Positions 17,874 to 26,316 of a stretch of DNA of 64,000 nucleotides are shown in pieces (positions within the stretch are counted from its first letter, which is position 1; the number at the start of each line of letters is the position of its first letter). Source of the stretch: JABDMH01 sp965223215 (lineage in GTDB: Bacteria; Bacteroidota; Bacteroidia; Chitinophagales; Saprospiraceae); contig CBDCVZ010000010.1 in NCBI GenBank assembly GCA_965223215.1, positions 3,286,001-3,350,000 on the forward strand, written 5' to 3'. Position numbers and translations under genes: made by a program. The notes under the pieces were generated by a model, which saw nothing but the letters and a program-made list of their open reading frames with translations, was not told where the DNA came from and did no database searches.

Positions 17874-18635
17874 TTAGTTGGATTTTGCTTCCTCCCACAA
17901 GACATCCATTTCCTCCAATGACATTTCGGAGAGTGGCTTGTCGGCTTGTTGCTCAATATATTCAAAGCGCGACTTAAATTTGTTATTCACTCTCGCCAGC
18001 GCCGACTCTGCTTCGATTCCATAATAGCGTCCTGTATTGATCAATGAAAACAGCACGTCACCGAATTCTTCTTCGATGTCGTTTCGGTCACGCTCAGGAT
18101 CCGCCAATACTACTTTCAACTCGTCAATTTCCTCACTCAATTTGTCCCACGCACCATCGACGTGTTTCCACTCAAACCCGACCTGCTTTGTTTTTTCCTG
18201 CATACGGTACGCCTTTACCATTGCTGGTAGCGACTGTGGCACCCCAGAGAGGACTGATTTCTTTCCGGATTTCAACTTAATCTGTTCCCAATTTTGCTTT
18301 ACTTCCTCCTCATCAGTGACTTCTGTATTTCCATATACATGCGGGTGACGCTCCACGAGTTTATCGCAAACGGTATGGAGCACGTCTGCGATATCGAATG
18401 CTCCTTGCTCATCAGCAATCTTAGCATAAAAGACCATATGAAGCATGATGTCACCTAGTTCTTCCTTGATTTCATTGAGGTCATTGGCTAAAATTGCATC
18501 TGCCAACTCGTAGGTCTCTTCGATGGTCAAGTTTCGTAGGCTAGCCATGGTTTGCTTACGATCCCATGGACAGCCCTCCCGAAGGTCATCCATGATTTGC
18601 AATAATCGGCCGAAAGCTTCAAGTTTTTTCTTCAT
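17874..18635 (-). CDS. mazG: Nucleoside triphosphate pyrophosphohydrolase MazG
   Basis: 253 residues from the Met at 18635; the longer in-frame start at 18818 adds 61 residues unlike the family and is rejected. MazG hydrolyses (d)NTPs to the monophosphate plus pyrophosphate. The opening LQIMDDLREGCPWDRKQTMASL and the metal-binding EExxE...ExxD pattern (EETYELADAILANDLNEIKEELGD) mark the first domain. A second copy (LSEEIDELKVVLADPERDRNDIEEEFGDVLF) marks the C-terminal MazG repeat, as in the two-domain E. coli enzyme. The family helps limit non-canonical nucleotides and starvation stress. Confidence 0.93.
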   Translation of the reverse strand: MKKKLEAFGRLLQIMDDLREGCPWDRKQTMASLRNLTIEETYELADAILANDLNEIKEELGDIMLHMVFYAKIADEQGAFDIADVLHTVCDKLVERHPHVYGNTEVTDEEEVKQNWEQIKLKSGKKSVLSGVPQSLPAMVKAYRMQEKTKQVGFEWKHVDGAWDKLSEEIDELKVVLADPERDRNDIEEEFGDVLFSLINTGRYYGIEAESALARVNNKFKSRFEYIEQQADKPLSEMSLEEMDVLWEEAKSN

Positions 18636-18725
18636 CTCAATGCTGCAATAAAGGTTACTTTTGCAAAGTAAGACAAAACCAATTTTCGACCATCTCTGTT
18701 TAACATAAAAGATAAATAAAGAACA

Positions 18726-18938
18726 ATGTCTCAGTTTCTTGCCATGCTCGCCATCGTCTTCGTGGTCTTTGCCATATCCTTTGCGCTCATTAATCTGCGT
18801 CAATTGGTGACCGGTCAAGAATTTCGAGGCACTTGCGCCACAAATAATCCGATGGTAAAAGATAAGTTTGGCAGCTGCACAGTCTGTGGAAAAACAGCTG
18901 GAGAAGAATGTAAGAATCCCAATCTGGAGCAGGGGTGA
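18726..18938 (+). CDS. Small Cys-rich membrane protein, possibly NqrM-like
   Basis: 70 residues. One hydrophobic N-terminal helix (FLAMLAIVFVVFAISFALINL) is followed by a short cytosolic tail with four Cys (GTCATNNP, GSCTVCGKTAGEEC). The size, single helix and Cys spacing resemble NqrM/DUF539, which helps deliver iron to the sodium-pumping NADH:quinone reductase. No nqr gene is nearby, so the assignment is tentative. It is divergent from mazG. Confidence 0.55.
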   Translation: MSQFLAMLAIVFVVFAISFALINLRQLVTGQEFRGTCATNNPMVKDKFGSCTVCGKTAGEECKNPNLEQG

Positions 18939-18957
18939 ACCACTATTTATCAGCCCA

Positions 18958-19539
18958 CTAATCTAATAGGTGTCCCATAATGTCTTTTTTAGTCTGGATA
19001 TAATCCAGATTGTGCTCTGAAGGTTGCACAATTAGGGGCACTCGTTCAACAAGCTGAATGCTTGATTTTTCAATGGCCAGGATTTTATCTGGATTATTGG
19101 TGAGAAGTCGAATGGATTTTATTTGCAGGTCTTCAAGTATCTGAGTAGCAAGATCGAACGATCGTTCATCTGGAGCATGTCCAAGCTCGACATTGGCTTC
19201 GATGGTATTAAGTCCTTGGTCCTGAAGTTGATAAGCTTTCAGCTTCTGGATTATTCCAATTCCACGACCTTCCTGCCGGAGATAAATGATGATTCCGTTA
19301 TCCCGACCAACCTTTTCAAAGGCGGTAGTGAGTTGAAGGCCGCATTCACATCGAGTTGATCCAAATAAGTCACCGGTAATACATTCGGAATGAATGCGTA
19401 CCAATACATTCTTATCCGTCAACAAATCTCGATTCACCAATGCTAAATGCGGCATTGGATCATCGATTGATTGGCCATAAGTATAGATGGTAAAGACACC
19501 CCATTTTGTAGGGATATCTGCCATCGACATGCGCTTCAT
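18958..19539 (-). CDS. ribA: GTP cyclohydrolase II
   Basis: 193 residues, a stand-alone RibA without a fused DHBP synthase domain. It opens the imidazole ring of GTP, the first committed step of riboflavin synthesis. The zinc ligands are visible in SECITGDLFGSTRCECG (three Cys), and the catalytic stretch GIIIYLRQEGRGIGIIQKLKAYQLQDQG and the LLTNNPDKI motif match the family closely. No FMN-riboswitch-like sequence was found upstream. No other rib gene lies in the window. Confidence 0.94.
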   Translation of the reverse strand: MKRMSMADIPTKWGVFTIYTYGQSIDDPMPHLALVNRDLLTDKNVLVRIHSECITGDLFGSTRCECGLQLTTAFEKVGRDNGIIIYLRQEGRGIGIIQKLKAYQLQDQGLNTIEANVELGHAPDERSFDLATQILEDLQIKSIRLLTNNPDKILAIEKSSIQLVERVPLIVQPSEHNLDYIQTKKDIMGHLLD

Positions 19540-19982
19540 ATCCTCGATTAGGTAGACAATATGATTTCAGTGGATCTGCGGGACAATTGCAAGACCCATT
19601 CAATGAATAAAGGTAAGAAAGGAAAAATAGTTTTGTGGTTCGTCAGATTAAATTCGCCTTCTCGTTGCCATTTGCTTGGATCCAGAAATAATTACGGCTC
19701 CCAAAAGGAAAGAGAAGGAGGTGATACACAAAATCAACATCTCGGCTATCTTGGTTAGGTCTAAAAAAAAGTGTGAACCTGGCGCTAATATGAAGCTTTT
19801 CAATGAGAAAAAAAACTATACGTGCCAAATTTGCATATTTACGAATCACTAATGCGTAAATATCTTTGGGATAACCGGTTATATGTAAAAATCTCACCTA
19901 TGTCAAGCTATCTGACACAAGTAAAGTTCTAACTAGTTTATCAGAACATACTCGAACATGAAATGCAAAAGTCGGGCCATGA
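19540..19982. other. Intergenic region, no gene supported
   Basis: About 440 AT-rich bases between ribA and the aromatic operon. Two short overlapping frames (a 65-codon one on + and an 84-codon one on -) have no family resemblance. A TATCTTTG box occurs on the + strand at 19861-19868 but no + strand gene follows, so its meaning is unclear. No hairpin-plus-T-tract terminator was recognised. Confidence 0.45.
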
Positions 19983-21086
19983 TTACACCTCCTCTTTTGA
20001 AGACAGTCCCAACATAATTCTTTCCTGATGATTGATTGATTCTTGGTGCACCGCTTTCAACATGGTGGAGACGAATTCTTGGCTAAGATCATAGGGTTCG
20101 GCTAGCTTCATGGTTTTATCGATGATTTCATTCCAGCGCTCCTGTTGCAAAATCGAGATGTTATTTTCCTTTTTATATTCGCCGATTTTGGTGGCAATTT
20201 TCATTCGATTTCCCATAATTTTGATCATCTCCTTATCGATCGCATCAATCTGCGATCTTAGGTCTTCAATATTTTCCTGAAACTTGGGATCATCGGTAGT
20301 TTCTTTTCTGACCGTTAGCCTAGAGAGGATTTGCTCCTTGAGGTCATAGGGCGTGACTTGCTGTTTGGCGTCGCTCCAAGCATTGGTTGGGTCGCAATGG
20401 GATTCCAACATTACACCATCATAATTTAGATCCATGGCCGTTTGGGAAACCTCATAAAGGTGATCGCGATTTCCACAGATGTGCGAAGCATCGCAAATAA
20501 TCTGCATATCAGGGAAACTTCGTTTGAGCTCGATTGGAATTTGCCAAAGCGGAACATTTCGATAGACAGAGTCTCCAAATTTAGAGAATCCACGATGGAC
20601 CAACCCAATTTTGGTAATTCCGGCCTGGTAAATTCGTTCAATCGCACCACGCCACAACTGCAAATCTGGGTTGATGGGATTTTTGATGAAGACGGGTATG
20701 TCTACTCCCTTGAGCGCGTCAGCTACTTCCTGTACAGAAAATGGATTAACTGTCGTCCGTGCTCCCAGCCATAATACATCTATCCCAACTTTAAGTGCCT
20801 CAAATACATGCTGGGTATTCGCAACTTCTGTAGTCACCTTAAATCCATAGGTATCCTTCACCTTCTTTAACCAACCTAAACCTTCAAATCCAATGCCCTC
20901 AAAATTATTTGGTCGAGTTCTAGGCTTCCAAATTCCCGCTCGAAACAAGTCCACTTCAACTTCGTTATCGGCCAGCATCTGAGCCGTTTTCATCACTTGC
21001 TCTTCGGTTTCAGCACTACAAGGACCCGTAATTATAATGGGTTTACCAGGCTTACGTTCGATGGGACTACTTATATTCATTTCCAT
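19983..21086 (-). CDS. DAHP synthase fused to chorismate mutase (AroQ type)
   Basis: 367 residues. The N-terminal part (about 1-260) is a type I beta DAHP synthase, the entry enzyme of the shikimate pathway: IIITGPCSAET, FRAGIWKPRTRPNNFEG, LWLGARTTVNPFSVQE and CDASHICGNRDHLYE. The C-terminal part (about 270-355) is an AroQ chorismate mutase: IEDLRSQIDAIDKEMIKIMGNR with the usual Arg and Lys active-site residues. Fusing first and branch-point steps lets prephenate or its products control flux. It is the last gene of the operon, 12 bases after tyrA. Confidence 0.93.
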   Translation of the reverse strand: MEMNISSPIERKPGKPIIITGPCSAETEEQVMKTAQMLADNEVEVDLFRAGIWKPRTRPNNFEGIGFEGLGWLKKVKDTYGFKVTTEVANTQHVFEALKVGIDVLWLGARTTVNPFSVQEVADALKGVDIPVFIKNPINPDLQLWRGAIERIYQAGITKIGLVHRGFSKFGDSVYRNVPLWQIPIELKRSFPDMQIICDASHICGNRDHLYEVSQTAMDLNYDGVMLESHCDPTNAWSDAKQQVTPYDLKEQILSRLTVRKETTDDPKFQENIEDLRSQIDAIDKEMIKIMGNRMKIATKIGEYKKENNISILQQERWNEIIDKTMKLAEPYDLSQEFVSTMLKAVHQESINHQERIMLGLSSKEEV

Positions 21087-21098
21087 GATTTCGTTGTT

Positions 21099-21938
21099 TT
21101 AGCTGACGATTCTCTTAATTTGATTTGCTTCTTCAATTAAACTATAAAATGATGTAAAATCCCTTTTTATCAAAAGGGTACGGAATTTACTAATTGTACT
21201 AATATGTTCATCCAACACATCCAAGACATAATCCCGGTTTTGCTCAAAGATCGGTATCCAAGTATTAGGATTGCTCTTTGCTAGTCGGACGGTTGAACTA
21301 AATCCACCACCCGCCAGCTCAAAAATGCGCTTCTCATCTTTTTCCTTTTCTAATACTGTTAAAGCTAAGGCAAATGAGCTAATATGTGAAATATGGGAGA
21401 CGTAGGCCGTATGGATGTCATGATCATGCGACTCGTGATACACGATGGTCATACCCAACGAATGATATAATCCTTGTACCGTGGCTAATGCATCGGAGTC
21501 AGATTGTTCCTGATCCACGATCACCGTACACTTTCTGGTAAACAATTCGCTAATGGCCGCCTCAGGGCCGGAGTATTCGGTGCCTGCCATCGGATGGGTT
21601 CCGACGAACCTTCCTCGTTTTGGATGGGCACTAACAGCATCCATGATCATTGATTTAGTAGATCCCACATCCATAACCACTTGGTCCACTACTAGGTCGA
21701 GCACTTTGGGGGCTAGGTCAACAATGGCATTGACCGGTGCAGCCAAAATTATCAGATCAGCCTGTTTGATTCCTTGCTCCAGTCCAATGCCCTCATCGAT
21801 CAGTCCTAGATTGTGAGCCTGCTCGAGATGCTGATCATTTCGATCGACCCCGTACACATAGCTGGCATATCCATGCTCCCTCAACGATTTAACCATTGAG
21901 CCTCCAATTAAGCCGATGCCTACCACGGTGATCTTCAT
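21099..21938 (-). CDS. tyrA: Prephenate dehydrogenase
   Basis: 279 residues from the Met at 21938, chosen because it begins the NAD-binding Rossmann strand (MKITVVGIGLIGGSMV) and starts one base after the stop codon of the preceding aminotransferase. It oxidatively decarboxylates prephenate to 4-hydroxyphenylpyruvate for tyrosine. The conserved VGTHPMAGTEYSG motif near residue 115 and the helical C-terminal dimerisation domain (ISHISSFALAL, FELAGGGFSSTVRLAKSNP) are present. No ACT domain is seen. Confidence 0.93.
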   Translation of the reverse strand: MKITVVGIGLIGGSMVKSLREHGYASYVYGVDRNDQHLEQAHNLGLIDEGIGLEQGIKQADLIILAAPVNAIVDLAPKVLDLVVDQVVMDVGSTKSMIMDAVSAHPKRGRFVGTHPMAGTEYSGPEAAISELFTRKCTVIVDQEQSDSDALATVQGLYHSLGMTIVYHESHDHDIHTAYVSHISHISSFALALTVLEKEKDEKRIFELAGGGFSSTVRLAKSNPNTWIPIFEQNRDYVLDVLDEHISTISKFRTLLIKRDFTSFYSLIEEANQIKRIVS

Positions 21939-21939
21939 A

Positions 21940-23115
21940 TCAGCCATCCATCTTAAGTGCCATCTGTTTACATCGTGCCAATGCGTCACTGATGATTTTC
22001 ATATTACTACAAAGCGAAATGCGTACATATTTCGAGCCATTTTTTCCGAAAATGTTGCCAGGGGTAATAAATACACCTGTCTCATTCAAGATTTTGTCAG
22101 AAAAACTGTAGCCATCTTGATAATCAGCCGGAATTCTGGCCCAGATAAACATCCCCACCTGAGTCTCGTCAAAAGTACATTGCAATTCTTCCAATAGTTG
22201 CTCAGCAAGCTGACGACGCCGGCGATATTCCGCATTGATTTTGTCAAACCAACTTCGATCCAAACTCAGCGCTTCCACACCAGCAAGTTGCATCGGTTTA
22301 AACATACCAGAGTCCATGTTGCTTTTGAATTTCAGTACCTCTTTTATCCGATCTTGATGCCCTGCGAGAAATCCAATTCTCCAACCTGCCATATTATAAC
22401 TCTTGCTTAATGACATAAGCTCCAGTGCCAATTCCTTGGCACCCTTAATCTCAAATATGCTCTGGGGACGGTCATTGAGGATAAATGCGTAGGGGTTATC
22501 ATGACAGAGAAGGATCTCATGCCTTCGACAAAAATCAACCAATTTGGCCAACTGACTGGGCGAAGCAGAAGCCCCAGTCGGCATATTGGGGTAGTTAATC
22601 CACATCAATTTTACCGATGAAAGATCCATTTCTTCCAACGCTTCAAGGTCAGGAAACCAATTCCTCTCGGCGGTAAGTGAATAATACAGTATGTCTGCCC
22701 CAGCTAATCTGGCCGCAGCAGCATAAGTTGGATATCCAGGATCAGGTATCAGTGCAAGGTCGCCAGGCTGTAGATAGGTCATTGAGATGTGCATGATCCC
22801 TTCCTTAGATCCAATTAATGGAAGAATATCGCTATGAGCCTTTAGAGATACGCCAAAATACCTTCGATACCAGCCTGCCAATGCTTCCTTAAGTTCTGGA
22901 ATACCTGTGTAAGATTGATATCCATGATGGTCTTTTAAACCTGCGGCAAACTGGAGTCGAGAGATCACCAAATCTGAGGGTAATTGATCCGGACTGCCAA
23001 CACCTAGATTAATGATGTCTGCACCATTGGCACGCATCTCAGCTATCTCACGCAGCTTTTTTGAGAAGTAGTACTCTTTTACCTGGGTAATTCTGTCTGC
23101 TGTCTTAACCTTCAT
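21940..23115 (-). CDS. PLP-dependent class I/II aminotransferase of the aromatic operon
   Basis: 391 residues of fold-type I aminotransferase. NLGVGSPDQLPSD is at the N-terminus, PDPGYPTYAAAARLAGA and NYPNMPTGASAS lie in the middle, and the PLP lysine is in SLSKSYNMAGWRIGFLAG. Its position between pheA and tyrA implies it transaminates phenylpyruvate and 4-hydroxyphenylpyruvate, or prephenate. The sequence also resembles LL-diaminopimelate aminotransferase-like enzymes, so substrate range is inference. It overlaps pheA by 11 bases and nearly touches tyrA, which indicates tight translational coupling. Confidence 0.9.
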   Translation of the reverse strand: MKVKTADRITQVKEYYFSKKLREIAEMRANGADIINLGVGSPDQLPSDLVISRLQFAAGLKDHHGYQSYTGIPELKEALAGWYRRYFGVSLKAHSDILPLIGSKEGIMHISMTYLQPGDLALIPDPGYPTYAAAARLAGADILYYSLTAERNWFPDLEALEEMDLSSVKLMWINYPNMPTGASASPSQLAKLVDFCRRHEILLCHDNPYAFILNDRPQSIFEIKGAKELALELMSLSKSYNMAGWRIGFLAGHQDRIKEVLKFKSNMDSGMFKPMQLAGVEALSLDRSWFDKINAEYRRRRQLAEQLLEELQCTFDETQVGMFIWARIPADYQDGYSFSDKILNETGVFITPGNIFGKNGSKYVRISLCSNMKIISDALARCKQMALKMDG

Positions 23116-23953
23116 GGTGTCTTCCTGCTTGATATCTTCCTAAAATTTTCAGGCCCTTCGCATTTTCTGAAAGACCCTGTATAATTGATCCGAATCGTTC
23201 CTGTTCATCCAATAAGAAATCCACAAAGAAAAGATACTCCCACGGTCGACCCGCGATCGGTGCGGATTGTATCTTCGTCAAATTGGCTCCAGAGTCACTG
23301 AGTACCTTCAGTGCCGCATGTAGGCTGCCTATTTCATGGCTTACCGCAAATGATACCGACACCTTATTGAAGTAGTGCTTGGAAGGTGCATTCATAAAAT
23401 GGTCTAGTACGATAAATCGCGTATAATTCCTCTTATTGGTTTCTATCCCCTCCTCTAGTACATCGAGTCCATACATTTGTCCCGCCAAATCGCTGGCAAT
23501 AGCACCTACAGTGGTCAATTTTTGTTCACCAATTTCCCTAGCTGTTTCGGCTGTGTCCGTTGACTCGACAAGCTTTATATGTGGATATTGTTTAAAAAAC
23601 TCTTTGCACTGGGCTATGGCCATATAATGGGATTGCACCTCCTGCAAGTCTTGAATTTTCGTACCTGGCAATGCGAGCAGATTCTGCTTGATTCGCAAAT
23701 AGACCTCCCCACTGATGCTGAGGGAAGACCGGTTGATCAGATCATAGTTATACAGCAGGCTTCCCGCAATGGAGTTTTCAATGGCCATCAAGCCTACATC
23801 CGCACCCGCATTGTTTTCGACGACAGACACAACTTCATCAAAGGTGTCAGCTGGCACAATTTCAATGGCTTCTTGATCATAGTACAAGCGTGCGGCAATT
23901 TCGTGGAATGCGCCAGGATAACCTTGAATGGCAACTTTTCTAATATCTTGCAT
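23105..23953 (-). CDS. pheA: Prephenate dehydratase
   Basis: 282 residues without a chorismate mutase domain, which is carried by the DAHP synthase fusion in the same operon. The N-terminal catalytic domain shows VAIQGYPGAFHEIAA, GLMAIENSIAGSL and the active-site T-R-F in NYTRFIVLD. The C-terminal ACT domain (GSLHAALKVLSDSGANLTKIQSAPI, then WEYLFFVDFL) normally binds phenylalanine for feedback inhibition. It is the first gene of the operon and directly follows a Phe/Tyr-rich leader ORF and a terminator hairpin. Confidence 0.94.
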   Translation of the reverse strand: MQDIRKVAIQGYPGAFHEIAARLYYDQEAIEIVPADTFDEVVSVVENNAGADVGLMAIENSIAGSLLYNYDLINRSSLSISGEVYLRIKQNLLALPGTKIQDLQEVQSHYMAIAQCKEFFKQYPHIKLVESTDTAETAREIGEQKLTTVGAIASDLAGQMYGLDVLEEGIETNKRNYTRFIVLDHFMNAPSKHYFNKVSVSFAVSHEIGSLHAALKVLSDSGANLTKIQSAPIAGRPWEYLFFVDFLLDEQERFGSIIQGLSENAKGLKILGRYQAGRHHEG

Positions 23954-23960
23954 CCTATCT

Positions 23961-23991
23961 AAACTAAAATGGGCCCCTTACGGGACCCATT
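23961..23991 (-). terminator. Attenuator terminator upstream of pheA
   Basis: On the minus strand AATGGGTCCC and GGGGCCCATT form a ten-base-pair stem (one G-U pair) closed by a GTAA tetraloop, followed directly by TTAGTTT. It ends eight bases before the pheA start. A competing pairing exists: GGGACC at 24017-24022 can pair with the GGTCCC that forms the 5' arm of this terminator (23982-23987), which is the antiterminator expected of attenuation. Confidence 0.8.
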
Positions 23992-24027
23992 CATATTTTG
24001 TTCAATATAGCCAGCCGGTCCCCTTTT

Positions 24028-24090
24028 TTACGGTCGTCCATAAAAAAAGAAGAAATAAAATCGGCCTCTATTAATACTGTTTATTTGCAT
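24028..24090 (-). CDS. Phe/Tyr-rich leader peptide of the aromatic operon
   Basis: A 20-codon ORF whose codons 11-17 (24040-24060) read FYFFFFY, five Phe and two Tyr in a row. It stops at TAA 24028-24030, immediately before the antiterminator/terminator region. This is the classical arrangement of an amino-acid-sensing leader: a ribosome stalled on Phe or Tyr codons would favour the antiterminator and let transcription into pheA. The first ten residues are unremarkable. Too short for ordinary gene calling, and not homologous to a named protein; the call rests on codon content and position. Confidence 0.8.
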   Translation of the reverse strand: MQINSINRGRFYFFFFYGRP

Positions 24091-24098
24091 AAAGAGCG

Positions 24099-24129
24099 TA
24101 AAAGTATGTATTCCTTATAAGATCTGCAA
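24099..24129 (-). promoter_or_regulatory. Candidate promoter of the aromatic operon
   Basis: The minus strand carries TACTTTTA (24099-24106), one mismatch from TAnnTTTG, 20 bases downstream of a TTG (24127-24129) that could be the -33 element. It lies just ahead of the leader ORF. The match is imperfect. Confidence 0.35.
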
Positions 24130-24484
24130 CGATTACGGGTTTTTTTTAAAACTCTCTGACCATGCTAGTATCAAGGGTCAAAAATTCGAAATTCAAAAAT
24201 AGGTGCACGATCAAGGTGGATTGAAAGAAGGAAAGAGAGCTCCGGGGTCATACGATTATATCTCGTTCGAAGTACGCATGTGGATCATCACCAACAAATC
24301 TGCAAAAGGCATGGCGGATGCCCGATGATCTGATGGCCGATGGGTGATGGCACATCCATCCGTTTGAATTCATCCACCATCGTAGGTCTCTGGTCGATTT
24401 AATAATAGGCATCCGTGATAAATTGGCAATTTATGTGTTCACAAGGTTGGCAGTTTCAACAATCACTAAGAATCACAATTTATC
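24130..24484. other. Intergenic region before lepB, no gene seen
   Basis: About 355 bases with stop codons in all frames and no hairpin-plus-T-tract. No clear TAnnTTTG box for the + strand lepB gene was found. Nothing else could be supported. Confidence 0.5.
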
Positions 24485-26047
24485 ATGATCTTCTTTTTCC
24501 TCATTGGTTATCTACTACTGTCGGTATCCCTGTTCTTTTTATTTCGGAAAGCATCTATTCCGGGATGGGTAGCATTGATTCCCGGACTAAACTTTATTTA
24601 CTGGAGCAAATTAGTAGGTCGTCCGAGAGGTTACAGCCTTTTTTTACTCGTGCCGATTGTCAACATCTTTATTTTATCTGGCCTTGCCATCGATCTGGCT
24701 CGCTCCTTTCAGAAATTACGCTACCTGGATGGTCTGTTGGCAGTGGTAGCGATGCCCCTTTACTTTCTTTTCCTAGGTTTTGATAGAGGCACACAATATC
24801 ATGGTGCCATTCTTCCAAGAGAAGAAAAAATTAAGAAACAATTAAAGAAAGCGCTTGCCTCTAACGATAAAAAGAAATACAAGAAACTTTTAACCAAAAA
24901 TCCTTACCGAAAATCTTGGGGACGTGAATGGGTGGAGAGTTTGACCTTTGGAGTTTTTGCAGCAGCCTTTATTCGAATCTTCTTGGTTGAGGCATATGCC
25001 ATTCCCACCAGCTCGATGGAAAGTTCCCTCTTGGTTGGCGACCGGCTGTTTGTGAGTAAGGCACATTACGGACTGAGATTGCCAATGACCATTGCGATGA
25101 TACCTCTAATTCACAATAGGCTACCCATAACGAGTCGAAAATCATACTTAGAGCATCCAAAGCTCCCCTACCATCGATTGCCAGCGCTCGAAAGCATCGA
25201 TGTCGGTGATCAAATTGTATTTAATTGGCCCGTCGGTGATAGCATTTATGTCACACCTGAACGGAGTTGGTCTGCACAACAAGCCAACCAAATACCCTAC
25301 GTCAAAAAAATAACTCAGCAAGCGCGATTTGAGACCCACCCGATAGACAAGCGCGATCACTATGTCAAAAGATGTCTAGGTGTACCAGGGGATCGATTAC
25401 AGATAATTGATCGGCAGGTCTTTATCAACGGCATAGAAATAGAAGAACCAAGAGGATTGCAATTCAAATACCGCCTAACTTCACACAGCGGAACGATCAA
25501 TCCGAGAATGCTGGAGCGACTGGGAGTAAATATTACTGACAGTAATTTCCCCCCCAATTCATTTCATCTAACCAGCCAACAGGTGGAAAAAATCCAAACC
25601 ATTGATTCCAAAATTAAAGTTGAAATCATACCCGGCCATGGAGACCACTTGTTTCCTCATGATGATCGCATTTCCGGCCGTTGGACCATCGATAATTACG
25701 GTCCAATTGATATTCCCAAAGCGGGCCAGCAAATAAAAATAACCACTGATAATCTGGCTTTATATAAACGAATTATTAGTGTCTATGAAGGGCATCACTT
25801 AAGCGTGGATGGAAATAAAATATTTATTGATGGTATTGAGCGAAGCACTTATACCTTTGCCCAAAATTACTACTGGGGCATGGGTGATAATCGGCACAAC
25901 TCCGAAGACTCCCGATCATGGGGGTTTATTCCCGAAGACCACATCGTCGGCAAACCAATATTTATTCTCTTTTCAACTAAAAACGGCAGCATAAAAAAAG
26001 GATTCAATTGGGATCGGCTCTTATCTCGCACGAGCCGCTTTAATTAG
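24485..26047 (+). CDS. lepB: Signal peptidase I, Bacteroidota type
   Basis: 520 residues, much longer than E. coli LepB. The first 120 residues form a DUF5684-like membrane domain with about four helices (FFFLIGYLLLSVSLFFLF, SIPGWVALIPGLNFIYW). A charged linker and another transmembrane segment (LTFGVFAAAFIRIFLVEAYAI) lead to the catalytic domain. Ser177 (in IPTSSMES) is the nucleophile and Lys295 (in YVKRCLGVPGD) the general base. The GDNRHNSEDSR box near the C-terminus completes the family set. It removes signal peptides from exported proteins, including those entering T9SS. Extra sequence between Ser and Lys is normal for the phylum. Confidence 0.93.
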   Translation: MIFFFLIGYLLLSVSLFFLFRKASIPGWVALIPGLNFIYWSKLVGRPRGYSLFLLVPIVNIFILSGLAIDLARSFQKLRYLDGLLAVVAMPLYFLFLGFDRGTQYHGAILPREEKIKKQLKKALASNDKKKYKKLLTKNPYRKSWGREWVESLTFGVFAAAFIRIFLVEAYAIPTSSMESSLLVGDRLFVSKAHYGLRLPMTIAMIPLIHNRLPITSRKSYLEHPKLPYHRLPALESIDVGDQIVFNWPVGDSIYVTPERSWSAQQANQIPYVKKITQQARFETHPIDKRDHYVKRCLGVPGDRLQIIDRQVFINGIEIEEPRGLQFKYRLTSHSGTINPRMLERLGVNITDSNFPPNSFHLTSQQVEKIQTIDSKIKVEIIPGHGDHLFPHDDRISGRWTIDNYGPIDIPKAGQQIKITTDNLALYKRIISVYEGHHLSVDGNKIFIDGIERSTYTFAQNYYWGMGDNRHNSEDSRSWGFIPEDHIVGKPIFILFSTKNGSIKKGFNWDRLLSRTSRFN

Positions 26048-26316
26048 GTGACTGAATGATTTATTTATCTGCCGGCCGCCTCCAATTGCTTTTGTCCTTT
26101 AAGAATTGTATTTAGATATTACCTACTAGGTACATTGGTTTTTGCTATCCAGGCAGTGAGGGCTTGCAATGACGAAGCCACCGTAGAAAAATATTTCGTA
26201 TCGTCTGGTTCGACAGCAGCCATAACAAACCGGAGAGGGATGTCAACCCAGATCAGTCTACACCAGAAGATCTTTAATTAAATAAGTCATAAACCAGCCA
26301 AGCCGATAGAACTTGA

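Noticed and set aside
19540..19700. Possible FMN riboswitch upstream of ribA
   Set aside because: None of the conserved FMN-riboswitch segments is present in the ribA leader.
19861..19868. TATCTTTG promoter-like box on the + strand
   Set aside because: No + strand gene or terminator follows before the minus-strand aromatic operon; a chance match in AT-rich sequence is more likely.
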